Made by a program: the position numbers and the translations under genes
Shown: piece by piece, positions 30,129-40,545 of the stretch
Numbering within the stretch: the first letter of the stretch is position 1
Layout: each line of letters starts with the position of its first letter
The notes under the pieces: model-generated
What the model saw: only the letters and a program-made list of their open reading frames with translations
Told to the model about the DNA's origin: nothing
Databases searched by the model: none
Assembly (NCBI RefSeq): GCF_014297595.2
Contig: NZ_CP060414.2
Span: 930,001-994,000 of the forward strand
Length of the DNA: 64,000 nucleotides
Direction: 5' to 3'
Origin: Neisseria musculi
GTDB lineage: Bacteria; Pseudomonadota; Gammaproteobacteria; Burkholderiales; Neisseriaceae

Positions 30129-30879
30129 TAAAGACAGCTTCGGCGGCACGCTGGCGGTGGTGGTTGCCGTCAGCCTGCTGTGTTCGGTTATCGTGGCAGG
30201 TGCCGCGGTGGGTTTGAAACCCGCCCAAAACGAGAAAAAGCTGCTCGACAAACAGAGAAATATTTTGGGCGCCGCCGGCCTGCTTTCAGACGGCCTCGAT
30301 GTGCCTAAAGTGTATGCCGAGCGTGTCGAGCCGCGCATCGTAGATTTGGCTACCGGCGAGTATGTAGAAGGCATGAAAGATTTCGATGCCCGCGCCGCCG
30401 CCAAAGATCCGCAGCACAGTATAAAAATCAAGCCCGAAGAAGATTCGGCAGGCATTCAAACCCGCGCCAAATACGCCGAAGTGTATTTGATTAAAGACGA
30501 TTCCGGCAAAACCGGCCAAATCGTCCTGCCCATGCATGGCAGCGGTTTATGGTCGGTGATGTACGGCTTTGTTGCAGTCCGCCCGGACGGCAACACCATT
30601 AACGGCCTCACCTATTACGAGCAGGGCGAAACCGCAGGCTTGGGCGGCGAAATTGCCAATCCGCTGTGGCAAAAGCATTTTGCAGGCAAAAAACTGTATA
30701 ACGATCAGGGCGGTGTCGCCATCCGCATCGGCAAAGGTGCCTCTTCCGACAAAGAACACGGTGTGGACGGTCTCTCCGGCGCCACCATGACCACCAAAGG
30801 CGTGCAGGGTTCGTTTCATTATTGGTTCGGTCAAAACGGCTTCGGCCCCTATCTGGCTAAAATCAAAGCAGGAGAATAA
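30115..30879 (+). CDS. nqrC: Na+-NQR subunit C
   Basis: Start set at 30115 ([19 protein letters not shown]) because a perfect AGGAGG lies 8 nt upstream; a longer open frame inside nqrB is unsupported. The 254-aa protein has one N-terminal membrane helix and a periplasmic FMN-binding domain, with the flavinylated Thr224 in GLSGATMT. It relays electrons between NqrD/E and NqrB. Confidence 0.97.
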   Translation: MAKFDKDSFGGTLAVVVAVSLLCSVIVAGAAVGLKPAQNEKKLLDKQRNILGAAGLLSDGLDVPKVYAERVEPRIVDLATGEYVEGMKDFDARAAAKDPQHSIKIKPEEDSAGIQTRAKYAEVYLIKDDSGKTGQIVLPMHGSGLWSVMYGFVAVRPDGNTINGLTYYEQGETAGLGGEIANPLWQKHFAGKKLYNDQGGVAIRIGKGASSDKEHGVDGLSGATMTTKGVQGSFHYWFGQNGFGPYLAKIKAGE

Positions 30880-30881
30880 TC

Positions 30882-31508
30882 ATGGCTGATACAAAACGTT
30901 TGAAAGAACTCATGTTTTCTCCGGTTGTGAAAAACAACCCGATTGCCTTGCAGATTCTCGGCGTATGTTCCGCGCTGGCCGTAACCACCAAGCTGGAAAC
31001 CGCCGTGGTAATGGCAATTTCAGTAGCGTTGGTAACCGGTTTTTCGAGCTTTTTCATTTCACTCATCCGCAACTACATTCCCAACAGCGTGCGCATCATC
31101 GTTCAGATGGCCATTATCGCTTCGCTGGTTACGCTGGTCGACCAAGTGTTGCAGGCTTTTGCCTATGAATTGTCCAAACAGCTGTCGGTGTTTGTCGGCC
31201 TGATTATCACCAACTGCATCGTGATGGGGCGCGCCGAAGCCTTCGCCATGAAAGAGCCGCCGCTCGAAAGCCTGATTGACGGCTTGGGCAACGGCTTCGG
31301 CTACGGCGTGATTTTGGTGATTGTGGCCGTTATCCGCGAGCTGGTAGGTTCGGGCAAGCTGTTCGGCACCACCATCATGCAAACCGTTCAAGACGGCGGC
31401 TGGTATCAGGCCAACGGCCTGTTTCTGCTTGCACCCAGCGCATTCTTTATCATCGCCTTCATTATCTGGGGTCTGCGCACTTGGAAACCCGAACAGGCGG
31501 AGGAATAA
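30882..31508 (+). CDS. nqrD: Na+-NQR subunit D
   Basis: The 208-aa, six-helix membrane protein begins [20 protein letters not shown] and includes [12 protein letters not shown] and the [12 protein letters not shown] motif. NqrD and NqrE are inverted homologues that together ligate an iron centre in the membrane core. 2 nt after nqrC; AGGAG site. Confidence 0.97.
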   Translation: MADTKRLKELMFSPVVKNNPIALQILGVCSALAVTTKLETAVVMAISVALVTGFSSFFISLIRNYIPNSVRIIVQMAIIASLVTLVDQVLQAFAYELSKQLSVFVGLIITNCIVMGRAEAFAMKEPPLESLIDGLGNGFGYGVILVIVAVIRELVGSGKLFGTTIMQTVQDGGWYQANGLFLLAPSAFFIIAFIIWGLRTWKPEQAEE

Positions 31509-31511
31509 TTC

Positions 31512-32108
31512 ATGGAACACTATCTGAGCATTTTTGTGAAATCCATATTTATCGAAAATATGGCGCTCTCCTTTTTCTTGGGCATGTGTACGTTTTTAGC
31601 CGTATCCAAAAAAATCTCCACCGCTTTCGGTTTGGGCGTAGCCGTTACCGTGGTGCTGGCGATTTCGGTGCCGGCCAACCAATTGGTCTATTCGCTGGTG
31701 CTGAAAGACGGTGCCCTCATGCCGGGTGTAGACCTAACCTTTCTGCGCTTTATCACCTTTATCGGCGTGATTGCCGCCATTGTGCAGATTCTGGAAATGG
31801 TTTTGGACAAATACTTTCCCGCACTCTATAACGCGTTGGGGATTTTTCTGCCGCTGATTACGGTAAACTGCGCCATTTTCGGCGGCGTGTCATTTATGGT
31901 TCAGCGCGACTACAACTTCACCGAATCCATCGTTTACGGCACCGGCGCGGGCTTGGGCTGGATGCTGGCGATTGTGGCGCTGGCCGGCATCACCGAAAAA
32001 CTGAAATACGCCGATGTGCCCAAAGGGCTGCGCGGGCTCGGCATCACGTTTATCAGCGCCGGCCTGATGGCTTTGGGTTTTCTGTCATTTTCCGGCATAC
32101 AGTTATAA
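31512..32108 (+). CDS. nqrE: Na+-NQR subunit E
   Basis: The 198-aa, six-helix membrane protein begins [20 protein letters not shown] and has [12 protein letters not shown] and [12 protein letters not shown], the half-sites with the cysteines that hold the NqrD/E iron centre. Located 3 nt after nqrD with a GGAGGAAT site. Confidence 0.97.
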   Translation: MEHYLSIFVKSIFIENMALSFFLGMCTFLAVSKKISTAFGLGVAVTVVLAISVPANQLVYSLVLKDGALMPGVDLTFLRFITFIGVIAAIVQILEMVLDKYFPALYNALGIFLPLITVNCAIFGGVSFMVQRDYNFTESIVYGTGAGLGWMLAIVALAGITEKLKYADVPKGLRGLGITFISAGLMALGFLSFSGIQL

Positions 32109-32120
32109 GGAGCGGCGCGC

Positions 32121-33344
32121 ATGGAAATCATTTTAGGCATCGTGATGTTCACCGTCATCATTTTGGCCTTGGCCGTGATGATTCTGCTGACCAAATCCAA
32201 ACTGGTGAGCTCGGGCGACATCACCATCACCATCAACGGTGAAGATGACAAAACCATCACTGTTCCAGCCGGCGGCAAACTGCTGGGCGCGCTGTCGGGC
32301 AAAGGCATTTTCGTGTCGTCCGCATGCGGCGGAGGCGGTTCCTGCGGTCAATGCAAAGTGGTGGTCAAAAGCGGAGGCGGCGACATTCTCCCCACCGAAC
32401 TTTCCCATATCAGCAAGCGCGAAGCCAAAGAAGGCTGCCGGCTGTCGTGCCAGGTCAATGTGAAGAGCGATATGGACATCGCCCTGCCCGAGGAAGTGTT
32501 CGGCGTGAAAAAATGGGAATGCACCGTTATTTCCAACGACAACACGGCCACTTTCATCAAAGAGCTGAAACTGGCGATTCCCGAAGGCGAAGAAGTGCCC
32601 TTCCGCGCCGGCGGCTATATCCAAATCGAAGCCGAACCGCACACTGTGGCCTATAAAGACTTCGACATTCCCGAGCAATATCACGAAGATTGGAACAAAT
32701 TCAACCTGTGGCGCTATGTTTCCAAAGTAAACGAGCCGATTGTCCGCGCCTATTCGATGGCTTCCTATCCCGAAGAAAAAGGCATCATCATGCTCAATGT
32801 GCGGATTGCCACCCCGCCGCCCAACAACCCCGATGTGCCGCCCGGCCAAATGTCGTCTTATATCTGGTCGCTCAAACCCGGCGACAAAGTGATTATTTCC
32901 GGCCCCTTCGGCGAATTTTTCGCCAAAGACACCGATGCCGAAATGGTGTTTATCGGCGGCGGCGCAGGCATGGCTCCGATGCGCTCGCATATTTTCGACC
33001 AGCTCAAACGTTTGAAATCCAAGCGTAAAATCAGTTTTTGGTATGGTGCCCGCTCCAAACGCGAAATGTTTTATGTGGAAGATTTCAACACGCTGCAAGC
33101 CGAAAACGACAACTTCCAATGGCACGTTGCCCTTTCCGACCCGCAACCCGGCGATGATTGGGACGGCTACACCGGCTTTATCCACAACGTGATTTATGAA
33201 AACTACCTCAAAAACCACGAAGCCCCGGAAGACTGCGAATTCTATATGTGCGGCCCGCCGATTATGAATGCCTCAGTGATTAAAATGCTGAAAGATTTAG
33301 GCGTGGAAGACGAAAACATCTTGTTAGACGACTTCGGCGGCTAA
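32121..33344 (+). CDS. nqrF: Na+-NQR subunit F, NADH dehydrogenase subunit
   Basis: The 407-aa protein has one N-terminal membrane helix, a [2Fe-2S] ferredoxin domain with Cys69, 75, 78 and 110, then a ferredoxin-reductase-like FAD domain (RAYSMASYP) and an NADH domain ([22 protein letters not shown]). It takes hydride from NADH and starts electron flow through the complex. Preceded by AAGGAGCGG. An inverted-DUS hairpin follows, so apbE and nqrM may be expressed partly from read-through. Confidence 0.97.
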   Translation: MEIILGIVMFTVIILALAVMILLTKSKLVSSGDITITINGEDDKTITVPAGGKLLGALSGKGIFVSSACGGGGSCGQCKVVVKSGGGDILPTELSHISKREAKEGCRLSCQVNVKSDMDIALPEEVFGVKKWECTVISNDNTATFIKELKLAIPEGEEVPFRAGGYIQIEAEPHTVAYKDFDIPEQYHEDWNKFNLWRYVSKVNEPIVRAYSMASYPEEKGIIMLNVRIATPPPNNPDVPPGQMSSYIWSLKPGDKVIISGPFGEFFAKDTDAEMVFIGGGAGMAPMRSHIFDQLKRLKSKRKISFWYGARSKREMFYVEDFNTLQAENDNFQWHVALSDPQPGDDWDGYTGFIHNVIYENYLKNHEAPEDCEFYMCGPPIMNASVIKMLKDLGVEDENILLDDFGG

Positions 33345-33370
33345 AGTTGCCATACGGCAGCAAACCTATC

Positions 33371-33399
33371 AGGCCGTCTGAAAATATTTCAGACGGCCT
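33371..33399 (+). terminator. Inverted-DUS terminator after nqrF
   Basis: AGGCCGTCTGAAAATA pairs with TATTTCAGACGGCCT between nqrF and apbE. Confidence 0.7.
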
Positions 33400-33429
33400 G
33401 TATCATTGTTCTACCTTAAAGAAACCACC

Positions 33430-34488
33430 ATGCTTTGCCATACAAAAAAATCTATTCTCCGGCTGCTCGGGCTGCTGGTTACGCTGGGTGTCCTTTCCGC
33501 CTGTGGCGGGGCACCGGCAACGGCCACCGCGAGCGGAGAAACCATGGGCACCACCTACACGGTCAAATACCTTGCCGATTCCAAAGAGCCTTTGCCCGAC
33601 CCCCAACAAATCCAAGCCGGCTGCAACAAGATTCTGCAGGAAATCAACCGGCAGATGTCCACCTATTTGGCCGACTCCGAAATCAGCCGCTTCAACCGCC
33701 TCAAAGCCGGCGAAGGCATGTCGGTTTCCGCCGACTTTGCCGCTGTGGTTCAAGAAGCATTGCGCCTGCACGCCCTCACCGAAGGCGGCCTCGATGTCAC
33801 CATCGGCCCGCTGGTGAATCTGTGGGGATTCGGGCCGGACAAAAGCGTGATCCGTGCACCGACTGCCCAACAAATCAGCACCGCAAAACAGCAGGTGGGC
33901 ATAGACAAAATCCGGCTGGAAACCAACAGGCCGTCTGAAAACAGCGCCTATTTAAGCAAACAGGCCGATGGGGGTTATCTGGACTTGTCTGCCATTGCCA
34001 AAGGCTTCGCCGTGGACAAACTGGCGCAGTATCTCGATAACGCCGGCATCGAAAACTATCTGGTCGAAATCGGCGGAGAATTGCGCGCCAGAGGCAGAAA
34101 TCAAAACAACAAAGCTTGGAGCGTGGGCATCGAGCAGCCGCAGTTTGCTCGGCAGCAGGCCGCGCAAATTATTGTGCCGTTAAACAACCGCTCGCTTGCC
34201 ACCTCGGGCGACTACCGCAACTTCCGCACCGATGCAGCGGGCAAGCGGCTTTCGCACATCATCGACCCCGAAAGCAAACAGCCTGTCCGCCATCATCTGG
34301 CCTCGGTGAGCGTGGTGGCCGACAACGCCGTTACCGCCGACGGCCTCGCCACCGGCCTTTTTGTGTTAGGCGAAGAAAAAGCGCTGGCCATTGCCGAAAA
34401 AAACCGTTGGGCGGTGTTTCTGATCATCAAAACCGCCGATGGTTTTAAAACCGAAATGTCCCCCGCTTTCAAAGAAATAGTAAAATAG
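33430..34488 (+). CDS. apbE: FAD:protein FMN transferase ApbE, lipoprotein
   Basis: Start at 33430 (MLCHTKKSILRLLGLLVTLGVLSACGG) gives 352 aa with a lipobox (LSAC). The ApbE core is clear: GETMGTTYTVKY, the ANxSTYLADSEISRFN-like stretch, LVNLWGFG, DLSAIAKGFAVDKLA and the Mg-binding HIIDPESKQP. It transfers FMN from FAD to threonines of NqrB and NqrC in the periplasm, hence its place directly after nqrF. The open frame extends 8 codons upstream, inside the terminator spacer. Confidence 0.95.
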   Translation: MLCHTKKSILRLLGLLVTLGVLSACGGAPATATASGETMGTTYTVKYLADSKEPLPDPQQIQAGCNKILQEINRQMSTYLADSEISRFNRLKAGEGMSVSADFAAVVQEALRLHALTEGGLDVTIGPLVNLWGFGPDKSVIRAPTAQQISTAKQQVGIDKIRLETNRPSENSAYLSKQADGGYLDLSAIAKGFAVDKLAQYLDNAGIENYLVEIGGELRARGRNQNNKAWSVGIEQPQFARQQAAQIIVPLNNRSLATSGDYRNFRTDAAGKRLSHIIDPESKQPVRHHLASVSVVADNAVTADGLATGLFVLGEEKALAIAEKNRWAVFLIIKTADGFKTEMSPAFKEIVK

Positions 34489-34537
34489 CCGCTGCAAAGG
34501 CCATAACAAAGGCCCCCCCCACAAAAAGGATCACACC

Positions 34538-34738
34538 ATGACAATCTTCTTCATCACCTTCTGCTTTTTTCTGCTGGTGATTCTCAGCATGGCACTGGGC
34601 TACATATTCACACGCCGCGAAATCAAAGGCAGTTGCGGCGGCATTTCCGCACTCGGCATGGAAAAAGTCTGCGATTGCGACACACCGTGCGCGCGCCGCA
34701 AAGCCGAATCGGCCAAACAGCAAAAAGCGGCTCCGTAA
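34538..34738 (+). CDS. nqrM: NqrM, Na+-NQR maturation factor
   Basis: A 66-aa protein with one membrane helix (about 4-26) and four cysteines in GSCGGISALGMEKVCDCDTPC, the NqrM (DUF539) signature. NqrM is needed to install iron in the NqrD/E site. It ends the nqr gene block. An 8-C run (34513-34520) lies directly upstream of its ribosome site (AAAAAGGA). Confidence 0.95.
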   Translation: MTIFFITFCFFLLVILSMALGYIFTRREIKGSCGGISALGMEKVCDCDTPCARRKAESAKQQKAAP

Positions 34739-34796
34739 CATGGCGTTGCCAAACGCCGCAAACCTGCACCGAAACAGCAAACAGGCTCTTATAGTT

Positions 34797-34808
34797 CCCC
34801 CCCCCCCC
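34797..34808. repeat. Poly-C tract of 12
   Basis: Twelve consecutive C, then G and five more C, between nqrM and the DUF192 remnant. Tracts this long slip in Neisseria and often mediate phase variation. No intact gene is clearly controlled by it; it lies about 115 nt upstream of the DUF192 frame. Confidence 0.8.
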
Positions 34809-34912
34809 GCCCCCAACCGTGCGGCTGCCGGCTGTGCAGGAAGCTTTCAGCCGCTGTTCGGTACATATTGCATTCAAGATAGAGACGGGCAGCTTCCCAT
34901 GAATACAAAAAC

Positions 34913-35423
34913 ATGCAAAGCCTGTTCCTCCAAACACCGGAGGGCTATGCACGCATCGCAGGGCTTGCCGCCTGCGTGCTGGCCTCGACAGCAGTAGCCA
35001 GCCCGGGCACAAGCGGTTGCCACAGGCGTGCCGCAAAAGATTTGCCGCACACCCGCTTGCAGGCCGGCAAAGCCTACATGGAGGTGCAGCTGGCAAGCAC
35101 CTACCACCAGCGCCAAACCGGTCTGATGCACCGCACAGACATGCCTGCCGATGAAGGTATGCTGTTTGTTTTTCCGCAAACGGCCATACAATGCTTTTGG
35201 ATGAAGAACACACCCCCTGCCTTTAACGGCGGCTTTTGTGGCAGCAGACGGCACCATCGTCAATTTGGCCGATATGCAGCCGTTTAGCGGGCAAAACCAC
35301 TGCTCAACCAAGCCCGTTGCCTATGTGCTTGAAATGCACCGGGGCTGCTTCAAACGCCACGGCGTGCACCCCGGCATGCGGTTGGAAGATGTGCAGGGGC
35401 AGCTGTTTCAGCAAATGCGCTAA
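34913..35423 (+). pseudogene. DUF192 family secreted protein, frameshifted
   Basis: The first frame has a signal-like segment (RIAGLAACVLASTAVA) and the DUF192 core (YMEVQLASTYHQRQTGLMHR, LFVFPQTAIQCFWMKNT), then loses sense. The family sequence resumes one frame over (VAADGTIVNLADMQPFSGQN, VAYVLEMHRGCF) to a stop at 35423. Reducing the run of five C at about 35213 to four gives a continuous protein (NTPLPLTAAFVAADG). The N-terminus also looks disturbed: MNTKTCKACSS at 34900 is in another frame. DUF192 proteins are small periplasmic beta-fold proteins of unknown role. A sequencing error at the C run is possible. Confidence 0.75.
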
Positions 35424-35934
35424 CAACGCTGCACAGGCCGCGTCTGCCTGCACGGGGCGGGATTATTTTTCAGACGGCCTGAAACTTTTACCCACCCCGA
35501 AACAAAAAGCGGCCCAAAAACCCCGGCTATCGTGAACCCCTTCATTTCGGCACAAGGCAAAACCGCAGACAGTATGGAACCAACTCTGTTGCCGCTTCAG
35601 TGGCTTGCACAATCGCTCTTTGAACTAAAACGCAGCAATGCTGTAACGGAAATGAAAAGAGACGCTCTAAAACCTATCCCGGTTTGCATTTATTTTTCTA
35701 TAAAAAACCGCAAACTGTCGCAATGCCGTAGCGGAATAAATATAAAGCGGATAGGCATGCTGACAGCCACCGCTCACCATCATTACAACGCGGCGGGATG
35801 CAAACAACACAGCCCCTACCAAGCAGGGCAAGACTGTGTGATTTTCAAACGTTCGGCAATGTTTTCTGCAGCCCAATCTTTGCCTTTATTCAATTCAATC
35901 TATTTTACCATCTGATTTTATCGGGATAATAAAC
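35424..35934. other. Spacer with a Correia-like element, no genes
   Basis: Open frames here are short and unlike any family. A DUS lies at 35470 and a Correia-like copy at 35528-35662. The remainder shows nothing recognisable. Confidence 0.5.
35528..35662. repeat. Correia-like element
   Basis: Begins TATCGTGAACCCCTTCATTTCGG and ends GCTGTAACGGAAATGAAAAG, with internal ACCGCAGACAGTATGGAACC and CGCTCTTTGAACTAAAACGC, the reverse-orientation internal segments of the family. Confidence 0.55.
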
Positions 35935-35966
35935 AGGCCGTCTGAAAACTGTTTTTCAGACGGCCT
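35935..35966 (-). terminator. Inverted-DUS terminator downstream of fhs
   Basis: AGGCCGTCTGAAAAC pairs with GTTTTTCAGACGGCCT about 28 nt past the fhs stop. Confidence 0.75.
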
Positions 35967-35993
35967 GATTTTCAAGCAAAACAATCCGGCGGT

Positions 35994-37670
35994 TTAAAAC
36001 AGGCCGTGAATCACGCCGTTTTCGTCCACATCGATTTTTTCGGCAGCAGGCGCTTTGGGCAGGCCGGGCATTTTCATCATATTGCCGCACAGGGCAACGA
36101 TAAAGCCTGCACCGGCCGACACGGTGATGCCGCGCACATGGATGGTGAAGCCTTCGGGTCTGCCCAAAAGTTTGGCATCATCGCTGAGTGAATATTGGGT
36201 TTTGGCCATACACACAGGCAGTTTGTCCAAGCCCAGTTTTTCGAGCGAAGCGATTTCGGCAGCGGCTTCGGCACTGAATTCGACACCGGCGGCACCATAA
36301 ACCCTCTGCGCAATGGTGCGGATTTTTTCCTGAACCGGCCGCCCGGTATCGTAGGCAAACTGAAAATGGTTGGGCCGGGTTTCGACTGCTTCCACCACTT
36401 TGCGCGCCAAATCTTCGCCGCCTGCCCCGCCCCTGCCCCACACTTCGGTCAGCGACACTTCCACACCCTGCTGCGCACAGGCCGTCTGAATCATTTTCAG
36501 CTCGGCATCGGTGTCGGACACGAAACGGTTGAGTGCCACCACCACCGGCAGGCCGAACACGTTTTTCAGATTGTCGATGTGTTTGAGCAGGTTGGGCAGG
36601 CCCTTCTCCAGCGCACCCAGGTTTTCTTCGCCCAGTTTGGCGCGTTCGGCGCCGCCGTTGTATTTGAGCGCACGCACGGTGGCCACCACCACGGCGGCAT
36701 CGGGTTTCAAACCGGCAAGGCGGCATTTGATGTCGCAGAACTTTTCCGCGCCCAAATCCGCGCCGAAGCCTGCTTCGGTTACCGTGTAATCGCCGAGGTG
36801 GCGGGCAGTGCGGGTGGCAATCACCGAATTGCAGCCGTGTGCGATATTGGCAAAGGGGCCGCCATGCACCAGCGCGGGCGTGCCCTCGATGGTTTGCACC
36901 AAATTGGGTTTGACGGCATCTTTCAGCAAGGTCGCCATCGCGCCGTGGGCTTTGAGATCGCGCGCATAAACGGGGCTGCCGTCTTTGGCGTAGGCAACCA
37001 AAATATTGCCTAAACGCTGTTTAAGGTCGGCCAAATCTTTGGCCAGACAGAACACCGCCATCACTTCGGAGGCTACGATGATGTCGAAACCGTCTGGGCG
37101 CATCACCCCGTCAACCGGCTTGCCCATGCCGCCGATAATATTGCGCAACTGGCGGTCGTTCATATCAACCGCGCGCCGCCACAATACGCGCTTGGGGTCG
37201 ATATCGAGCGCATTGCCCTGATAGATATGGTTGTCGAGCATGGCCGCCAACAGATTATTGGCCGCGCCGATGGCGTGAAAATCGCCGGTGAAATGCAGGT
37301 TGATGTCTTCCATCGGCAGCACTTGCGCGTAGCCGCCGCCCGCAGCACCGCCTTTCACGCCGAACACAGGCCCCAGCGAAGGCTCCCGCAGGGCGATAAC
37401 GGTTTGTTTGCCGATGCGGTTGAGTGCATCGGCCAAGCCGATGGTAACGGTGGTTTTGCCTTCGCCGGCCGGCGTGGGGTTGATGGCGGTAACCAGCACC
37501 AGCCTGCCTTGTTTGGGCGGCAGTGCGGCGGTGTCGGCAGGGTTGATTTTGGCTTTATAATGGCCGTACGGCTCGATTTGCTCGGGCTTCAGGCCGATTT
37601 TGGCAGCGATTTCGACTATCGGCCGCATGGTGGCGGATTGGGCGATTTCAGCATCGGTTTTGTAGCTCAT
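35994..37670 (-). CDS. fhs: Formate-tetrahydrofolate ligase
   Basis: The 558-aa protein is the usual FTHFS size. The ATP-binding loop [18 protein letters not shown] (about 67-84), the [23 protein letters not shown] block and the C-terminal [19 protein letters not shown] are all characteristic. It makes 10-formyl-THF from formate, ATP and THF, feeding one-carbon metabolism. Single gene with its own site (GGAGCGCACC) and terminator. Confidence 0.97.
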   Translation of the reverse strand: MSYKTDAEIAQSATMRPIVEIAAKIGLKPEQIEPYGHYKAKINPADTAALPPKQGRLVLVTAINPTPAGEGKTTVTIGLADALNRIGKQTVIALREPSLGPVFGVKGGAAGGGYAQVLPMEDINLHFTGDFHAIGAANNLLAAMLDNHIYQGNALDIDPKRVLWRRAVDMNDRQLRNIIGGMGKPVDGVMRPDGFDIIVASEVMAVFCLAKDLADLKQRLGNILVAYAKDGSPVYARDLKAHGAMATLLKDAVKPNLVQTIEGTPALVHGGPFANIAHGCNSVIATRTARHLGDYTVTEAGFGADLGAEKFCDIKCRLAGLKPDAAVVVATVRALKYNGGAERAKLGEENLGALEKGLPNLLKHIDNLKNVFGLPVVVALNRFVSDTDAELKMIQTACAQQGVEVSLTEVWGRGGAGGEDLARKVVEAVETRPNHFQFAYDTGRPVQEKIRTIAQRVYGAAGVEFSAEAAAEIASLEKLGLDKLPVCMAKTQYSLSDDAKLLGRPEGFTIHVRGITVSAGAGFIVALCGNMMKMPGLPKAPAAEKIDVDENGVIHGLF

Positions 37671-38055
37671 GGTGCGCTCCTGACTTTCCTGTAAACAATG
37701 AAACAGCGTTATTATAGGTGTAACGGCGAAATAATGCCTGCCCGCAGATAAAACTTTCAGACGGCCTTGCCGCAGCGCGGCTTGCTATACTGCAATTTTT
37801 GTCGGCCGCCTGCCCTTCAGGCCGTCTGAAACGCCGCCGGCACGGTGAAACACAATAAAGCAGGCAAAGCACCCAAACCGCAGCAACAGCATAAATACCG
37901 CCCGTTCCAATCCGCTTGAAAATACACCGTGCCGCTTATATTGCCCGCTCCACGCCGCCTTGTGCTGATGGTTACAAATTCACTATGACACGGCAAAAGG
38001 GCCGCGCCGTATCGCTTTTATCGGGTTTTACCCTGTTTTCACAAAAGGTGCCGCA
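37671..38055. other. Spacer between divergent fhs and the EamA-type gene
   Basis: Holds DUS copies at about 37757 and 37828 and presumably both promoters. No ORF with support. Confidence 0.4.
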
Positions 38056-38484
38056 ATGGCTTATTCATGGTTTTACTTGGCATTGGCTTCGGCCTGTTTT
38101 GCCGCGCTCACGGCAATTTTCGCCAAAGCAGGCCTGCAAGGCATCGATTCGGACTTTGCCACCTTTATCCGCACATTGGTGATTATCGCCGCGCTGGCGG
38201 CTTTTTTGAGCTACACGGAAAAATGTCAGAATGTGGCCGGATTCACGGGTAAAAACCGGCTGTCTCTGGTATTGTCCGGCCTGGCCACAGGCGCATCGTG
38301 GCTGGCCTATTTCAAGGCTTTGCAGTTGGGCAATGCTTCGCAGGTGGCACCGGTGGACAAATTCAGCCTGGTGCTGGCGGCGCTGATGGCGGCGGTGTTT
38401 TTAGACGAACGCCCATCCGCCCAAGCATGGCTGGGTTTGGGGCTGGTAACGGCGGGCGTGCTGGTGCTGACATTGAAACACTGA
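38056..38484 (+). CDS. EamA-domain membrane transporter, single-domain
   Basis: The 142-aa, five-helix protein begins AYSWFYLALASACFAALTAIFAK and ends with the EamA signature DKFSLVLAALMAAVFLDERPSAQAWLGLGLVTAGVLVL. It holds one EamA repeat rather than two, like the 4-5 TM small DMT transporters, which presumably work as dimers. Substrate unknown. Single gene ahead of a Correia-like element. Confidence 0.85.
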   Translation: MAYSWFYLALASACFAALTAIFAKAGLQGIDSDFATFIRTLVIIAALAAFLSYTEKCQNVAGFTGKNRLSLVLSGLATGASWLAYFKALQLGNASQVAPVDKFSLVLAALMAAVFLDERPSAQAWLGLGLVTAGVLVLTLKH

Positions 38485-38522
38485 GGCGGCCGAGACAGCA
38501 CCGACCGCAGCCTTTTCCCGCA

Positions 38523-38680
38523 TATAGCGAATCTACTTACCCCGTTACAGCGTTGCTGCACATTAGCTCAAAGAGAACGATTTTGTAAACCGCTAAAGCG
38601 GCAACAGAATCGGTTCCGTACTGTTTGCAGTGTCTCCGGCTTGCTGCCTGATACCGAAAATTCATTGAATCCACTATAAT
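38523..38680. repeat. Correia-like element whose right end supplies the uvrC -10
   Basis: The left end TATAGCGAATCTACTTACC and right end ATTCATTGAATCCACTATA enclose GCTCAAAGAGAACGATTTTG and AGAATCGGTTCCGTACTGT, classical Correia internal sequence. The terminal CACTATA plus AT makes a perfect TATAAT (38675-38680), 30 nt before uvrC. Confidence 0.75.
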
Positions 38681-38709
38681 CCGGCCGTCTGAAAACCGAT
38701 TGTTCCGCC

Positions 38710-40545
38710 GTGTCTGCAACCTTTGATCTGGATATTTTTTTGAAAAACCTGCCCAACCTGCCGGGCGTATACCGTATGCTCGATAAAAACGCCCGGGTGC
38801 TTTATGTGGGCAAAGCCGTCAATCTGAAACGGCGCGTTTCGGGCTATTTTCAAAAAAGCGGCCATTCGCCGCGCATTACGCTGATGGTGAAGCAAGTTTG
38901 CACCATCGAAACCACCGTTACCCGCTCCGAAGCCGAGGCGCTGATTCTCGAAAATAATTTAATCAAAGCCCTCTCGCCCAAATACAATATTCTGTTCCGC
39001 GACGACAAATCCTACCCCTACCTCATGCTCAGCGGCCACGCCTTCCCGCAGATGGCCTATTACCGCGGCACGCTCAAAAAAACCAACCAATATTTCGGCC
39101 CCTACCCCAACGGTTACGCCGTGCGCGACAGCATACAGGTGTTGCAGAAAGTATTCCGTCTGCGCACCTGTGAAGACAGCGTGTTCGAACACCGCGACCG
39201 CGCCTGCCTGCTTTACCAAATCCGCCGCTGCTCCGGCCCCTGCGCCGGCCACATCAGCCGGGAAGACTATCAGGCCGGCGTGCGCGAAGCCGTAACCTTT
39301 CTCAACGGCAAAACCGGCGAGCTCACCCAAGTTTTGCACCATAAAATGCAGCAGGCTGCCGAACGGCTCGACTTTGAAGAAGCCGCCCGCTACCGCGATC
39401 AGATTCAAGCACTCGGCCTGGTGCAGAGCCGACAGTTTATCGACAGCAAAAACCCCGACAGCCCCAACGATATCGACCTGCTGGCACTGGCCGTGGAGGG
39501 CGGCAGCGTGTGCATCCATTGGGTGAGCATACGCGGCGGGCGGCACGTGGGCGACAAAAGCTTCTTTCCCGATGTGCGCCACGACCCCGAACCCAACGGC
39601 CAAGACTACGCCGAAGCCTTTATCGCACAACATTATTTAGGAAAAAGCAAGCCCGATGTCATCATCAGCAACTTTCCCCTGCCCCAAGTGCTTCAGACGG
39701 CCTTAAACCAAGAACACGGCAGACAAATTCAATTCATCACCAAAACCATAGGAGAGCGCAAAGTGTGGCTGAAAATGGCCGAGCAAAACGCCCGCATCGC
39801 CATCAACCAACACCACCTGCAACACAGCAGCCGGCAAAACCGCACCGAAGCACTCGCGCACATACTCGAAATCGATTCAGACGGCCTACAAAGGCTCGAA
39901 TGCTTCGACATCAGCCACACCCAGGGCGAAGCCACCGTTGCCTCCTGCGTGGTATACGATGAAAACAACATCCAACCCTCCCAATACCGCCGCTACAACA
40001 TCACCACCGCCAAAGCAGGCGACGACTACGCCGCCATGCGCGAAGTGCTCACCCGCCGCTACAGCAAAATGGCCGAAGCCCAAGCCAACGGCGAAAGCGT
40101 CAAATGGCCCGATGCTGTGTTAATCGATGGCGGCAAAGGCCAAATCAACGTAGCAGTAGCAGTGTGGGAAGAATTGGGGCTGACCATTCCGCTGGTCGGC
40201 ATCGCCAAAGGCATTGAACGCAAAGCCGGCCTGGAAGAACTGATTCTGCCCTTTTCCGGCCGCACCTTCCGCCTTCCGCCCCACAGCCCCGCCCTGCATC
40301 TTTTACAGACTGTGCGCGATGAAGCCCACCGCTTCGCCATCACCGGCCACCGCAAAAAACGCGAAAAAGCCCGCATCACCTCCTCATTGAGCGGCATTCC
40401 CGGCATCGGCAGCAAACGCCGCCAAGCCCTGCTCACCCGTTTCGGCGGCCTGCGCGGTATCACCGCCGCCAGCGTAGAAGATCTCGCGCAAGTAGAAGGC
40501 ATCAGCCGCGCACTCGCCGAAAAAATCTACGACAGCCTGCATTAA
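38710..40545 (+). CDS. uvrC: Excinuclease ABC subunit UvrC
   Basis: The 611-aa protein starts at a GTG and has, in order, the GIY-YIG nuclease domain (LPGVYRMLDKNARVLYVGKA), a cysteine-bearing stretch (CLLYQIRRCSGPCAGHI), a UVR motif near residue 210 (interaction with UvrB), the RNase H-like 5' nuclease domain (ECFDISHTQGEATVASCVV, DAVLIDGGKGQ) and C-terminal helix-hairpin-helix repeats (LSGIPGIGSKRRQALLTRF). It makes both incisions in nucleotide excision repair. Transcription may start from the Correia-derived -10 just upstream. A DUS also lies in the leader. Confidence 0.97.
   Translation: MSATFDLDIFLKNLPNLPGVYRMLDKNARVLYVGKAVNLKRRVSGYFQKSGHSPRITLMVKQVCTIETTVTRSEAEALILENNLIKALSPKYNILFRDDKSYPYLMLSGHAFPQMAYYRGTLKKTNQYFGPYPNGYAVRDSIQVLQKVFRLRTCEDSVFEHRDRACLLYQIRRCSGPCAGHISREDYQAGVREAVTFLNGKTGELTQVLHHKMQQAAERLDFEEAARYRDQIQALGLVQSRQFIDSKNPDSPNDIDLLALAVEGGSVCIHWVSIRGGRHVGDKSFFPDVRHDPEPNGQDYAEAFIAQHYLGKSKPDVIISNFPLPQVLQTALNQEHGRQIQFITKTIGERKVWLKMAEQNARIAINQHHLQHSSRQNRTEALAHILEIDSDGLQRLECFDISHTQGEATVASCVVYDENNIQPSQYRRYNITTAKAGDDYAAMREVLTRRYSKMAEAQANGESVKWPDAVLIDGGKGQINVAVAVWEELGLTIPLVGIAKGIERKAGLEELILPFSGRTFRLPPHSPALHLLQTVRDEAHRFAITGHRKKREKARITSSLSGIPGIGSKRRQALLTRFGGLRGITAASVEDLAQVEGISRALAEKIYDSLH

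Noticed and set aside
32133..33218. 361-aa minus-strand ORF in nqrF
   Set aside because: Antisense shadow of a clear, conserved gene.
34740..34997. 85-aa ORF through the poly-C tract as a phase-variable gene
   Set aside because: The frame has no recognisable protein content beyond a Pro run from the C tract and overlaps the DUF192 reading.
38959..39633. 224-aa minus-strand ORF in uvrC
   Set aside because: Antisense shadow; no ribosome site, and uvrC is unambiguous.
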